Assembly (NCBI GenBank): GCA_964342355.1
Contig: CAYFFG010000001.1
Span: forward strand, 412,429 to 476,428
Origin: Hirschia sp964342355
GTDB lineage: Bacteria; Pseudomonadota; Alphaproteobacteria; Caulobacterales; Hyphomonadaceae
Direction: 5' to 3'
DNA: 64,000 nucleotides
The notes beneath the pieces are model-generated. The model was not told the DNA's origin and did no database searches. It was given only the letters and a program-made list of their open reading frames with translations. The position numbers were made by a program, and so were the translations under genes. Positions 23,561 to 33,142 of the stretch are shown piece after piece (position 1 is the stretch's first letter; every line of letters begins with the position of its first letter).

Positions 23561-25186
23561 ATGGTGAAATCCAAACTACTCGCGGCTGTTGCAGGAATTG
23601 CCCTTATGACGTTGTCAGCATGTGGTGGCGGAGGCGGAAACAGTTCGGAAGACACCATGTTGCGTCGAAGCGTTGGCGCAAACCCTGACACAATGGACCC
23701 GCATAAAGCCGAAGGCACATGGGAAAACGACATTATTGGCGACATGCTGGTGGGATTATTTACCGAGGACGTAAAGGGCCAGCCTGTAAAAGGCATGGCC
23801 GCATCCTATGAGGTGAGCGAAGACCAACTGACATGGACGTTTACGCTGCGCGACGCCAACTGGTCTGACGGCCAACCCGTAACGGCCTATGATTTTGAGT
23901 ATGGAATGCGCCGCATGTTGGACCCGTCAACCATCGGTGCGGTTTACGCTTCTTTGTTATACCCGCTGAAAAACGCGTTGGCGGTCAATGCCGGTGACAT
24001 GCCGATCGAAGCGTTAGGCGTACGCGCAATTGATGACAAAACGCTGGAAGTGCAGCTGGAAAATCCTGCGCCTTACTTGCCAGGTCTGTTTAAGCACTAT
24101 GTGTCGTTTCCTGTGCCGAAACATGTTGTGGAGGCGCACGGCGATCAGTGGACACGGCCGGAAAACATCGTCGTGAATGGCGCATACAAACTCGCTGAAT
24201 GGCGTCAGGGCGATTTTGTACGCTCTGTTAAAAACCCACAATTCTTTGATGCGGAGAATGTGTGCTTCGAGCAGGTCGTCTATTTCCCATACTCTGACCA
24301 CGACGCAGTTGTGCGTATGGCGCAGACTGACAAGCTTGATATTGCCAATGCATTTCCAAATGAGCGTCTTGAAGAGTTGAAGAAGGTGTTGCCTGGTTGG
24401 CCGCGTCTCTATCCAATGATGAGCACGACCTATGTAGCGCTCAATTTTGAAGCGCCATCCATGCAGGACCAGCGCGTGCGCAACGCTTTGGCTATGGCGC
24501 TTGATCGGGAATATCTGACAGACGAGGTAATGGCTTCAGGGCAGACACCATCATACGGTCTGGTACCTGATGGTATGGCGAACTATCCCAACGGCGCCAA
24601 ATTCGACTGGATGGGCACTTCGCGTGAGGAATTGCTGACACAGGCAAAAGCGCTTCTCCAAGAAGCAGGTTATGGCCCGGATAATCCACTCGAGTTTGAG
24701 TATAATTTCCGATCAACAGGCGAGAACCCGAAAGTAGCCCCAGTACTTCAGGCAAACTGGCGCGAAATTGCAGATTGGGTTCAGCCTAAGATCCAGCGTA
24801 TCGAAACGCGGGTGCTTTATAACAAGTTGCAACAAAGTGATTTTGAAACATCCGACGCAGGATGGGTGGCTGATTTCAACGACCCGTTCAATTTCCTCTA
24901 CCTCCTCGACAGCCGTACAGGCGCGATGAATTACGGCAATTATCAAAACGCTGAATTTGATGCGTTGATCGACAAATCGAACGTTGAACTTGATCCGGCT
25001 AAACGCTCAGCTTTGCTGCTGGAAGCTGAAGAGCTGATTCTGGACGACGTTGCGGTCATCCCTGTGTTTTCACCGGGGCGTCAGTACCTCGTGAATCCTG
25101 AGATCACCGGCTTTGAAGGAAATGTCGAGGACATTCATCGTTCTCGTTATATGTGTCGCGAAGGTCTGCAAGCTGCTAACGAGTAG
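23561..25186 (+). CDS. Peptide ABC transporter substrate-binding lipoprotein (OppA/SBP family 5)
   Basis: ATG 23561 follows AAAGGAG and begins a lipoprotein signal (LMTLSACGGGGG), giving 541 aa. The mature part has the SBP_bac_5 pattern RRSVGANPDTMDPHKAEG, WSDGQPVTAYDFEYGMRR and RVRNALAMALDREYL, which are Opp/Dpp hallmarks. It delivers substrate in the periplasm to the adjacent permeases. A longer in-frame start at 23441 lies inside oppC and lacks a signal peptide, so it is rejected. Confidence 0.93.
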   Translation: MVKSKLLAAVAGIALMTLSACGGGGGNSSEDTMLRRSVGANPDTMDPHKAEGTWENDIIGDMLVGLFTEDVKGQPVKGMAASYEVSEDQLTWTFTLRDANWSDGQPVTAYDFEYGMRRMLDPSTIGAVYASLLYPLKNALAVNAGDMPIEALGVRAIDDKTLEVQLENPAPYLPGLFKHYVSFPVPKHVVEAHGDQWTRPENIVVNGAYKLAEWRQGDFVRSVKNPQFFDAENVCFEQVVYFPYSDHDAVVRMAQTDKLDIANAFPNERLEELKKVLPGWPRLYPMMSTTYVALNFEAPSMQDQRVRNALAMALDREYLTDEVMASGQTPSYGLVPDGMANYPNGAKFDWMGTSREELLTQAKALLQEAGYGPDNPLEFEYNFRSTGENPKVAPVLQANWREIADWVQPKIQRIETRVLYNKLQQSDFETSDAGWVADFNDPFNFLYLLDSRTGAMNYGNYQNAEFDALIDKSNVELDPAKRSALLLEAEELILDDVAVIPVFSPGRQYLVNPEITGFEGNVEDIHRSRYMCREGLQAANE

Positions 25187-25206
25187 GCGGAATAAACAGA
25201 TAAAAT

Positions 25207-25243
25207 AAAAACGCGCGACCCTTTTAAAGGTCGCGCGTTTTTT
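25207..25243. terminator. Rho-independent terminator between oppA-like gene and sppA
   Basis: AAAACGCGCGACC and GGTCGCGCGTTTTTT form a perfect long stem around CTTTTAAA. T-rich on the right and A-rich on the left, it can act for both converging transcripts. Confidence 0.92.
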
Positions 25244-25258
25244 ATGCGATCAAGAGGG

Positions 25259-27031
25259 CTAATGTTCTTTGATCGGCGCAATCGCCATCTGGCGTGGTTC
25301 GCGTTCCAGCGCCTGAGCCTGAATGAGTGCGTTGGTGAGACGTTCGTCACCTATAATGGAGGCAATCGCATTCAGGCTGTCCATGCGATCAGAAGAAGCG
25401 CTGAACAGGGAGCCAAGCACTTCAAACGGTGTGACGTCTTTTCGCATATTGGTCAGGCGAACGCGTTTGTCCGCATCTATGCCAGAAAGTTCCTTGGCCA
25501 AGCCAACAGCTGTGTAAAGACCGCCAGTCTGGTCGACCAGACCGCGCGCCTGCGCGTCTACGCCTGACCAGACACGCCCTTTGGCCAGTGCGTGCAGATC
25601 ATCGCGCTCCATGCCGCGGCCTTCGGCGGCAAGAGACACAAAGCGTTCATAAACCCGCTCAAGGCTTTCATGCATTTTTGCGCGCTGAACATCAGTCAGT
25701 TGTTCCGCGGAGGTGTAGATAGAGGCATAAGGGCCGCCAATATCGATACGCTCTGCATTGACGCCGATTTTGCGCAGACCGTCAGCAATGGCGAACTTAC
25801 CGCCATAAACGCCGATAGAGCCTGTGATTGTCGAACGGTTTGCAACGATTTTGTCCGCTCCCATGGAGATGTAGTAGCCGCCAGAAGCTGCTGCAGACCC
25901 CATGGAGATGACGACAGGCTTGGAATATTCCTGCTGCACATGTTCGATGGCGTTCCAGATCTGGTCTGATGCTGAGGGCGAACCACCAGGGCTGTCGACC
26001 CTCAAAACAATGGCTTTGATGTTCGTGTTCTTACCAGCGCGATAAATCTGATCTGAAAGTGTGTCGGAAGCGATCATGCTGCTTGCGCCTGGATTAAACG
26101 GGTCGCCGCCGGATGATCCAGGAAGAATTGCGCCTTCGCCGCCGATAAGCGCGATAACAGGCGCATCAGCAGGCGCAACGGGGGCGATATAGTTGTGAAT
26201 GTCGACAATGTCGGCATTGCCGCCAAGTTGTTGCGCATGGAATGCAGCTTGTTCCGGCCATCCCAAATTATCAATGAGGCCCATTTCACGTGCGGACGCT
26301 GCGCTATAAGGGCTATCTTCAAGCACTGCGCGTAGATCGCCATTCAGGTTCAGCTTATCGCCGCGGTCGGCTGCGATGTCTTCAAGCGTGACCTTCCAGA
26401 CGCTTTCGCCCAATTGACGTGTCGCATCGGCGTGAGCGGCTGTGTATCCCTCTTCTTTGTAGACGTTTGGAGCGTTCTTATATTCGTAGAACGCTTCGAT
26501 CTCGGCGGAGACTTCCAGCGTGTCCAGAAGGCCCTTGTAGAACAGCGTTTCCAGTGAAAATCCGGGTACGGAGAAGTCCGTCCCAGTCTGTTGCCAGATT
26601 TCGTCACTTCCCGCGATGGCGCGATAAGATGATGCGCCGCCAGTGAAAAAGCCCTGAGAGTGGGTGATAACGAATTTGCCATTGTCGCGCAGGTGCTGGA
26701 TAGCGTCGCGCAATTCTTCGGCGCGGGATGATCCTACGCCAGCTTCGCTTGCGCGGATAAACAGGCCTTTGACATGTTTGTCATCTGCGGCGTCGTGTAG
26801 TTTGGTCAGAATATCAACAAAGCTAAGCTGACCAAACAATGCGCCTAAACCATCTGTTGGCGCCTGATCGGGATAAGCGCCGCGCAGGTCCAACTGGAGA
26901 ACAATTGATCCTTTCACTTCCTCTTTCTGTCCGCCGCTAGCGACTGTGAACAGAATCATCAATGGCAGGACGACAAAGAACAGGATCAGGGCCAGCAAAC
27001 CGCCAGCAAATGACAAAAGAAAAGTCTTCAT
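25259..27031 (-). CDS. sppA: Signal peptide peptidase SppA, 67K type
   Basis: The 590-aa protein has one N-terminal membrane anchor (residues about 7-32) and two tandem S49 peptidase domains, matching the E. coli-type enzyme that degrades cleaved signal peptides. The catalytic Lys is expected in FYEYKNAPN of the first half. The nucleophile Ser lies in AAASGGYYISM of the second half, with the following TGSIGV segment. ATG 27031 begins directly before the anchor. It stands alone with a 298-bp upstream region. Confidence 0.93.
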   Translation of the reverse strand: MKTFLLSFAGGLLALILFFVVLPLMILFTVASGGQKEEVKGSIVLQLDLRGAYPDQAPTDGLGALFGQLSFVDILTKLHDAADDKHVKGLFIRASEAGVGSSRAEELRDAIQHLRDNGKFVITHSQGFFTGGASSYRAIAGSDEIWQQTGTDFSVPGFSLETLFYKGLLDTLEVSAEIEAFYEYKNAPNVYKEEGYTAAHADATRQLGESVWKVTLEDIAADRGDKLNLNGDLRAVLEDSPYSAASAREMGLIDNLGWPEQAAFHAQQLGGNADIVDIHNYIAPVAPADAPVIALIGGEGAILPGSSGGDPFNPGASSMIASDTLSDQIYRAGKNTNIKAIVLRVDSPGGSPSASDQIWNAIEHVQQEYSKPVVISMGSAAASGGYYISMGADKIVANRSTITGSIGVYGGKFAIADGLRKIGVNAERIDIGGPYASIYTSAEQLTDVQRAKMHESLERVYERFVSLAAEGRGMERDDLHALAKGRVWSGVDAQARGLVDQTGGLYTAVGLAKELSGIDADKRVRLTNMRKDVTPFEVLGSLFSASSDRMDSLNAIASIIGDERLTNALIQAQALEREPRQMAIAPIKEH

Positions 27032-27189
27032 ATTTTACAGGCCCTTTGGAGACGCGGCGTGATTTTCAAAATTATCCACCTTATCGATAAAGAATAAACA
27101 CCTCAGTGAAAAGGCAAAAAGTTTGTCTAAGGCAGTCAATTTCATGTGCGCAGCGCATGTGTCGTGTTAGAAGTTCACTCCGTTATCAC

Positions 27190-27211
27190 GTGTTGCGCAA
27201 GTGTTGCGCAA
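27190..27211. promoter_or_regulatory. Two tandem copies of an 11-bp palindromic element
   Basis: GTGTTGCGCAA occurs twice head-to-tail without spacer. Each copy holds the perfect palindrome TTGCGCAA, and the two are one helical turn (11 bp) apart. They lie about 160 bp upstream of sppA and 119 bp upstream of tRNA-Gln, suggesting cooperative binding by a dimeric regulator. Confidence 0.4.
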
Positions 27212-27329
27212 ACCTTGAAAACAGGCAGAAGATTGCGGTTTGATCGGGCTTCACAAGAAGGTCAGATTTCATTTCTATTGGACTATTGCAATCTCAAACG
27301 AGTTTAGCTAATACCACGCTTCTCTTCGT

Positions 27330-27404
<75 letters not shown>

Positions 27405-27439
27405 AGAGTTTTTCAATCAAATCTCGGTTTTCGTAAGGT

Positions 27440-27460
27440 CATAACCATATAGCGGTTATG
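27440..27460. other. Hairpin downstream of tRNA-Gln
   Basis: CATAACC and GGTTATG, perfect 7-bp arms around a 7-base loop, start 35 bp after the tRNA. No T-run follows, so it could be a processing or weak termination structure. Confidence 0.35.
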
Positions 27461-27617
27461 TCCTGAGCAGATGCCTGATTTAATGGCGCGACGTCTGACC
27501 TAGACTCAGGTTCATACTCATGCTTTCACACCGGCTGCCTTTTGACAGATTAGCGTATTTGGCGATGAGCCACGGAACGCAGATCAAAACAGCCTGAAGT
27601 GTTTTGGAGCGCGTGTT

Positions 27618-28619
27618 ATGGCGGAAATTTCGGTGATCATTGTCAATTTCAACGGCGGAGATCATCCAAAGGCGGCGCTTCAATCTCTGGCGGCGCAAAA
27701 CTTCCGCGATTTTGAAGTCATCTTTATCGACAACGCTTCTTCAGATGGGTCTGCGGATAATCTCCCCACTGACGGATGCCCAAAGGTTTCGGTCATTCGT
27801 TCAAAGCGCAATATGGGCTTTGCGGAAGGCAATAATCATGGCGCTAAACTGGCGTCTGGAAAGTGGATTGCGTTACTCAATCCCGATGCAGTCGCAGCGC
27901 CAGACTGGCTTGAATCATTGATAGAGGCCAGAAGCCGGTACAAAGACGTGAAGATGTTTGCGTCCGCTCAATATGCGTCCGGCAATCCAGACGTCATGGA
28001 TGGAGCAGGGGATGCGTATTTGGTGTTTGGCATGCCCTGGCGCGGAGGGTTTGGGCGCGCGATCACTGAAATGCCGAAGGAGGAGTGTCTTTGCTTTTCA
28101 CCCTGCGGCGCAGGCGCCTTTTTTGAGACACAGACATTTCTTGAGCATGGCGGATTTGATGAGCGTTTTTTCTGTTTTTGTGAAGACGTCGACATAGGGT
28201 TCCGGTTGCAATTAGTCGGACATGACTGCGTGTTTCTGCCGCAAGCCATCATCCATCACTATGGCGGCCACTCTTCAGAAAAGGTGAGTGAGTTTTCAAC
28301 CTATCACGGCGGACGCAATCGTGTGTGGACCTATGTGAAAAACATGCCGCTGTTTCTGCTGCTTATCACGATGCCTGCTCACATTCTTTTGTCGCTTTAT
28401 CTATTAATGCGCGCCTTTATGACAGGAAATGGAAAAGCGACTGCCAAGGCGATGTGGGCGGGCGCACAAGGCCTGCCATCGCTACTGTCAGACCAGCGCT
28501 GGCGAGTGCGCGACAGGAAAATCAGCCTCTGGAGCTTGTCCAGAAAGATGGCGTGGAACCCATGGACAATGAGCGGCCGCCATGTCCACGTCCGCCCCAT
28601 GAAAGGGAATGTGCGTTGA
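27618..28619 (+). CDS. Family 2 glycosyltransferase (rhamnosyltransferase-like)
   Basis: The 333-aa GT-A fold enzyme starts with EISVIIVNFNGG. It has IDNASSDGS, the NMGFAEGNNHG segment near residue 72 and LLNPDA (DXD-like) near residue 98, then the GGFDERFFCFCEDVDIGFR acceptor motif near residue 178. A C-terminal hydrophobic segment (about residues 246-268) suggests membrane association. Such enzymes decorate O-antigen or exopolysaccharide. It lies beside the KDO genes, with which it converges, consistent with cell-surface glycan work. Confidence 0.87.
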   Translation: MAEISVIIVNFNGGDHPKAALQSLAAQNFRDFEVIFIDNASSDGSADNLPTDGCPKVSVIRSKRNMGFAEGNNHGAKLASGKWIALLNPDAVAAPDWLESLIEARSRYKDVKMFASAQYASGNPDVMDGAGDAYLVFGMPWRGGFGRAITEMPKEECLCFSPCGAGAFFETQTFLEHGGFDERFFCFCEDVDIGFRLQLVGHDCVFLPQAIIHHYGGHSSEKVSEFSTYHGGRNRVWTYVKNMPLFLLLITMPAHILLSLYLLMRAFMTGNGKATAKAMWAGAQGLPSLLSDQRWRVRDRKISLWSLSRKMAWNPWTMSGRHVHVRPMKGNVR

Positions 28620-28632
28620 GTGTGATTTTTGT

Positions 28633-29586
28633 CTAACTCACGCCTGCCTTCAGGATATGGTGCATGTGCAGGACGCCGACGGGTTTACCGCTTTCGACCA
28701 CGAATATCTGTGTGAAGCCTTTGTCGTTGAGTAAGGCAAGCGCTGCGGCTGCCAGCGTGTCAGGTGTGATCGTCTTTGGCGCTACTGTCATTGCTTCGTC
28801 AACGGTTGTGACGGATTTGCCCGCAGTCACAAGGCGGCGCACATCACCGTCGGTCAGCATGCCGATCAGCTGATCTTCATCAGAAGTCACGCCAACACAT
28901 CCAAACCCTTTAGCGGAAAGGACGTTCAGCGCTTCGCCAAGAGATGCGCCGCTGGCTACTAATGGAAGCTCATCTCCTGAATGCATCAGATCGCCGACCG
29001 TTTTCAGCATTGCGCCCAGCTTTCCTCCGGGGTGAAAGACACGAAAATCATCAGCGTGAAAGCCACGTCGTTCCAGGAGTGCGACGGCTAACGCATCGCC
29101 CAACGCCATCATCAAAGTTGTGGATGTTGTTGGGGCCTTTGTTTGGGAGCATGCTTCGGGGATATCTGGCACCAGCAATTGGATGTCGCCTGCGCGCCCA
29201 AGGGTGGATGCGCCAATTGCGGTCATGGATAGAAGCGGGATTTCAAAGCGTCGCGTGTAATGAATAAGGTCAGTCAATTCGCTGGTTTCGCCAGAGCGCG
29301 AGAGGGCCAGAACCACATCGTCTTTTGTGATCATGCCAAGGTCGCCATGGCTGGCTTCGGTCGGATGAACAAACTGTGCCGGGGTGCCTGTGGAGGCGAG
29401 CGTTGCGGCGATCTTGCGCGCCACATGGCCAGATTTGCCGATCCCGGCGCAGACAACCCGACCTTTTGCGGTAAAGCATGCTTCAACCGCTTGTTCAAAA
29501 CACTGGTCCAGTGAGTCAGACAAAAGGCGCAAAGCGTCTGCTTCCTGCATAAGAACGCGTTGAGCGGTTTTAATGTCGTTTGTCAT
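28633..29586 (-). CDS. kdsD: Arabinose-5-phosphate isomerase
   Basis: The 317-aa protein has an N-terminal SIS domain (GIGKSGHVARKIAATLASTG near residue 47; SRSGETSEL near residue 95) and two C-terminal CBS domains. KdsD/GutQ enzymes interconvert ribulose 5-phosphate and arabinose 5-phosphate, the first step to KDO of lipopolysaccharide. HPTEASHGDLGM carries the catalytic His. It lies 65 bp downstream of kdsB in the same direction, so the two probably form one operon. Confidence 0.93.
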   Translation of the reverse strand: MTNDIKTAQRVLMQEADALRLLSDSLDQCFEQAVEACFTAKGRVVCAGIGKSGHVARKIAATLASTGTPAQFVHPTEASHGDLGMITKDDVVLALSRSGETSELTDLIHYTRRFEIPLLSMTAIGASTLGRAGDIQLLVPDIPEACSQTKAPTTSTTLMMALGDALAVALLERRGFHADDFRVFHPGGKLGAMLKTVGDLMHSGDELPLVASGASLGEALNVLSAKGFGCVGVTSDEDQLIGMLTDGDVRRLVTAGKSVTTVDEAMTVAPKTITPDTLAAAALALLNDKGFTQIFVVESGKPVGVLHMHHILKAGVS

Positions 29587-29651
29587 TTAAGGACGTGTCC
29601 CTTTATTTATCTGAGCGCTTTCGCCCACAACGCATTTAAGGTGCGCTTTTG

Positions 29652-30461
29652 TTATTTCAGCAACGGATCGCCATGCGCTGCGATGAGTTTTTCGGCGTGC
29701 TGGGCGTCTTCTGGCGTGTCGACACCCCACATGGCGGCGTCTGACGTGGTCACCGCAACTGTCATGATTCGCATGCCGTTTTCCAAGAATCGCAGCTGTT
29801 CTAAACCTTCCAGACTTTCATAATGCCCTTCTGGCAAGGACGTGAAGCGTTCAAGCGCAGTGCGTTTATATCCATAAAGGCCGATATGGCGCCAAATCGG
29901 CGATAGATCCGACGCTGCGCGCAGTTTGTCTTCCTTGCGCATGGCGGGGATTTCTTTTTTGGAAAACCACAAAGCCTCACCATCTTCACGACGGATGCAG
30001 GAGGTGCCTGAAAACGGATTTGTGGTCTTTTGTTCGCGCATGACGTCAAGCGCCCCCCAGCTCATCTGTACAACCGGTGTCACCACATCACATTCAGTTG
30101 TCGAAGCAGCTGCGATCACGCTGAGCGCGTGATCAGGAGGGGTGAAGGGCGCATCGCCCTGAAGGTTCAAAATGAAGTCGGCGTCTGGGGCAAAGGCGTT
30201 TGCGGCGGCCAGCGCTCTGTCGGAACCAGAAGGAAGGTCCGGATCAGTCATCACTACCGGTGCGCCAATCTCTTCAGCATGCGCTTTGATCGCTTCGTGA
30301 TCAGTGGCCACCACATAGCGCACCGCACTATCGGCGGCGCATACGCGCTTGGCGATATCGACGACGCGTGCAAGCAGGCTGGCGCCAGCAATCTGATGAA
30401 GCGGCTTGCCCGGAAATCGGGTTGAAGCAAAGCGCGCAGGGATAACAATGAGAGTTTGCAT
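29652..30461 (-). CDS. kdsB: 3-deoxy-manno-octulosonate cytidylyltransferase
   Basis: KdsB activates KDO with CTP to CMP-KDO in the cytosol. The 269-aa protein shows IVIPARFASTRFPGKPL at residues 5-21, VVATDHEA, DLPSGSDRALAAA, LNLQGDAPF and RHIGLYGYKRTALE, all family signatures. The length is typical. It is divergent from kdsA across 290 bp and upstream of kdsD. Confidence 0.96.
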   Translation of the reverse strand: MQTLIVIPARFASTRFPGKPLHQIAGASLLARVVDIAKRVCAADSAVRYVVATDHEAIKAHAEEIGAPVVMTDPDLPSGSDRALAAANAFAPDADFILNLQGDAPFTPPDHALSVIAAASTTECDVVTPVVQMSWGALDVMREQKTTNPFSGTSCIRREDGEALWFSKKEIPAMRKEDKLRAASDLSPIWRHIGLYGYKRTALERFTSLPEGHYESLEGLEQLRFLENGMRIMTVAVTTSDAAMWGVDTPEDAQHAEKLIAAHGDPLLK

Positions 30462-30751
30462 AGAGTTACCTTGGTGCGCTCACCTTATTATATATAGCGC
30501 AGCGAATGATCCGGGGAATAAGGATGTGATAGCGGGATAAATCATTGCGGTGTGAAAAACCAGATTAGACAATAAACAAGCGCCACTGTGAAAAACGGGG
30601 TTGCTGTCATATATTTTGTGCTAATGAGGCCCGCAAATTCGGATGCGTGCGATCTTTATGGCAAAGACAAGCGCAGCGCATCAGCCCAAAGACTTGTGCG
30701 CGGACAAATCATTTCGCCGCCCCAAGCAGATGCTTTTTAAGGAGCAAACCA

Positions 30752-31612
30752 TTGGCAGACACCGCCCCAAACACATTGAACACGACAATTGAAATACCTT
30801 GTCCGCGTGGGACTGTGCGTGTCGGGCCAGACCAGCCTTTGACTTTCTTTTTAGGGCCTTGCGCGCTGGAAAACCGCGAACATGCGAAAATGATGTCAGG
30901 TAAGGTTCTGGAAATCGTTGACCGCCTGGGGGCGCAGGTCGTTTATAAAACCTCCTTCGACAAAGCGAATCGTACGTCAATTTCCGGATATCGTGGTTTG
31001 GACCTTAATGAAGCGCTCGATATCTTTGCGGATGTGAAAGAAACAACGGGTCTGCCCATGCTGACCGATGTTCACTTGCCTGAGCAATGCGCGAAAGTGG
31101 CGGAAGTTGTCGATGTGCTTCAGATCCCAGCGTTTTTGTGTCGCCAGACAGACCTTCTGGTCGCTGCTGCTGAAACGGGACGCGTGATCAAGGTGAAAAA
31201 AGGCCAGTTCCTGGCGCCATGGGATATGAAAAATGTTGTCGACAAGCTCGTCGCTGCTGGCGCTAAGGACATCATCCTGACAGAACGCGGCGCATCTTTT
31301 GGATACAACACGCTGGTGACAGACATGCGTGGGCTACCTGAAATGGCGTCCACTGGCGCGCCGGTGGTCATGGATGCGACCCACTCAGTTCAGCAGCCGG
31401 GCGGGAAGGGCGCTTCTACTGGCGGTCAACGCGAATACGTGCCTGTGCTGGCGCGCGCAGCGGTCGCTGTCGGTGTCTCCGGTGTCTTTATGGAAACTCA
31501 CCAGGATCCAGACAATGCGCCATCAGATGGTCCGAATATGGTTCCTCTGGGCGAGCTCGAAAAATTGATGTCCGAGCTGATCCAGATCAATGACCTGATT
31601 AAAAGCTTTTAA
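30752..31612 (+). CDS. kdsA: 3-deoxy-8-phosphooctulonate synthase
   Basis: KdsA condenses phosphoenolpyruvate and arabinose 5-phosphate to KDO 8-phosphate. The start is set at TTG 30752, 8 bases after AAGGAG, giving 286 aa; the open frame runs further upstream without conserved sequence. Motifs include FFLGPCALENREHA near residue 26, YKTSFDKANRTS, DVHLPEQC, RQTDLL, LTERGASFGYN and MDATHSVQQPGG. A short AAGC/GCTT hairpin lies just before the ribosome-binding site. The phosphatase gene kdsC is not in the window. Confidence 0.94.
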   Translation: MADTAPNTLNTTIEIPCPRGTVRVGPDQPLTFFLGPCALENREHAKMMSGKVLEIVDRLGAQVVYKTSFDKANRTSISGYRGLDLNEALDIFADVKETTGLPMLTDVHLPEQCAKVAEVVDVLQIPAFLCRQTDLLVAAAETGRVIKVKKGQFLAPWDMKNVVDKLVAAGAKDIILTERGASFGYNTLVTDMRGLPEMASTGAPVVMDATHSVQQPGGKGASTGGQREYVPVLARAAVAVGVSGVFMETHQDPDNAPSDGPNMVPLGELEKLMSELIQINDLIKSF

Positions 31613-32323
31613 AGTCAGTGTCTTTGACTGCCAATGAGACTAATTTGGCGCCCAAACTTGAGGCGACGCCAAAGGATATGGCGCCAGGTTATAAGTAATC
31701 ATACGTGAAGATGGCGCTCACACGGCGCGTTTTACTTGCTATTTAAATATACTTTCCTACAAAAAATAATACTTAAAAAGCAAAGCGGTAAGTGAGTTGG
31801 ATCTGGTTTTGGGCGTCCCGTTAAAAAGAGATGCGCACACGCGAATTTGATTTTTTTTACAAGCGCGCCAAGTTCAGCCAACAAAATGTCATTTACTTAC
31901 GTTAAAGACTCGCTACGTTCGGCCCGGCAAGCAGGTAGGGGCAGCCTTACGGGCAATCAAATACATTGCGTGTGTGTCATGATGTATTGATCCGGCCGAA
32001 AGCTTGTTGTTAACGTCTAGTTGCTGTCCCAGTTGAATTGGGGCATACGGACCAGGGACATTGCGTCGCATTGTTGATGCGTAAAATAAGAAGAGCGCTG
32101 TTTTAAAGGCGTTACAATCTATCAGGATGGGCGGGGCCAGGCGGCCAGGTTCATTCAAACTCATAGGTGGTTTTCGTGACCGCTTTTTCGATTCGCACTT
32201 TTGAAGCGAATCAAAGAGGCAGTCGACTGGTCAGCGCATTTCAGCCCTGATCAGCGTTTTGGAGTTTCGAACGGCGGTCGGGATGGATTTGGCTGTCGTG
32301 TCGGGGAGAGTGAGAGGCTAAAC
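31613..32323. other. 711-bp intergenic region before the TonB operon
   Basis: I find no convincing gene. A 7-bp inverted repeat (TTTGGCG/CGCCAAA, 31644-31673) may terminate kdsA transcription. AT-rich DNA follows (31740-31880), and a 23-bp inverted repeat at 32190-32212 sits about 110 bp before the DUF3450 gene. A minus-strand ORF of 83 codons (31913-32164) has no recognisable features. Confidence 0.5.
32190..32212. promoter_or_regulatory. Inverted repeat upstream of the TonB operon
   Basis: GATTCGC-N9-GCGAATC, perfect 7-bp arms, lies 112 bp before the first gene. It may be an operator or a 5'-leader hairpin. It does not resemble a classic Fur box. Confidence 0.3.
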
Positions 32324-33115
32324 ATGAAACGGTTCTTCCAACCGGTGCGTGCGGTGGTTATGGCGACCTTAATGGCGTCAGTCGCAACGCCAGCGTTTGC
32401 GCAACTGGCAGACGCTATTGAAACTGGCGAAAAAGCGACCCGCAGCGCTGAACAAACACAAGAGCGCATCAACCAGCTGGACGACGAACGTTCCGACATG
32501 ATCCGCGAGTTCCGCACACTGCTTCAGCAGAAAGACGCGGCAGAGCTTTACGCACGCCAGCAAGAGCGTGTTGTGGCGTCTCAGGTCAACGAGATCGAAA
32601 GCTTCAAAGGCCAGCTTGAGCGTGTTGAAGAAATCAAGGTGCAGATGGTGCCGATGATGCAGGACATGCTTTCTGCGCTTCAGGCTTTCCGCGCTGCTGA
32701 CGTTCCATTCAAACAGAAATCAGAATCTGGCGTAGATGTTCGCGCAGCTCGCTACGAAAACCTGAACACAGTTCTGGACCGTGCGGATGTGTCAGCTGCT
32801 GAACAATACCGTCTGATCATTGAAGCTTACCAGGCTGAGATGGAATACGGTCGCACAATCGACACTTACTTGGACGAAATCGAACTGGCTGACGGCACAA
32901 AGCTGGACGTCGACGTTTTCCGTTACGGCCGCGTCGCGCTGGTTTACGTAACGAAAGACCGCAAGAATCTGGGTCGCTGGGACAACCAGGCGAAACAGTG
33001 GGTGGACCTGCCGTCTTCTTACAAAGACGACATCCTTAAAGGTATCCGTATCGCAAACAAAGTGGCGAGCGCCGAAGTTCTGACCGGCCCAGTCACACCG
33101 TTCGCGGTTCAGTAA
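32324..33115 (+). CDS. DUF3450 coiled-coil periplasmic protein of a TonB system
   Basis: From ATG 32324 the 263-aa product has a signal peptide ending VATPAFAQ (cleavage near residue 25) and a long charged coiled coil (residues about 35-105), then a compact C-terminal domain (YGRVALVYVTKDRKNLGRWD, WVDLPSSYKDDI). DUF3450 proteins are encoded with ExbB/ExbD/TonB sets and are thought to act with the ExbB-like partner in the periplasm; their mechanism is unknown. Codons are strongly biased as in highly expressed genes. The operon's next gene starts 27 bp later. Confidence 0.87.
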   Translation: MKRFFQPVRAVVMATLMASVATPAFAQLADAIETGEKATRSAEQTQERINQLDDERSDMIREFRTLLQQKDAAELYARQQERVVASQVNEIESFKGQLERVEEIKVQMVPMMQDMLSALQAFRAADVPFKQKSESGVDVRAARYENLNTVLDRADVSAAEQYRLIIEAYQAEMEYGRTIDTYLDEIELADGTKLDVDVFRYGRVALVYVTKDRKNLGRWDNQAKQWVDLPSSYKDDILKGIRIANKVASAEVLTGPVTPFAVQ

Positions 33116-33142
33116 GTTTCAGCGGAAGTGAGATTTAGCACA

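Noticed and set aside
27072..27080. TTATCCACC, one mismatch from a DnaA box
   Set aside because: It is a single copy without neighbours or an AT-rich unwinding element, so no origin is supported.
30647..30751. Upstream extension of the kdsA frame
   Set aside because: The 35 added residues are not conserved, while a proper ribosome-binding site precedes the TTG at 30752.
31913..32164. 83-codon minus-strand ORF in the kdsA-DUF3450 spacer
   Set aside because: No ribosome-binding site, domain or hydrophobic pattern was seen. The composition resembles random frame, so it is described only as part of the spacer.
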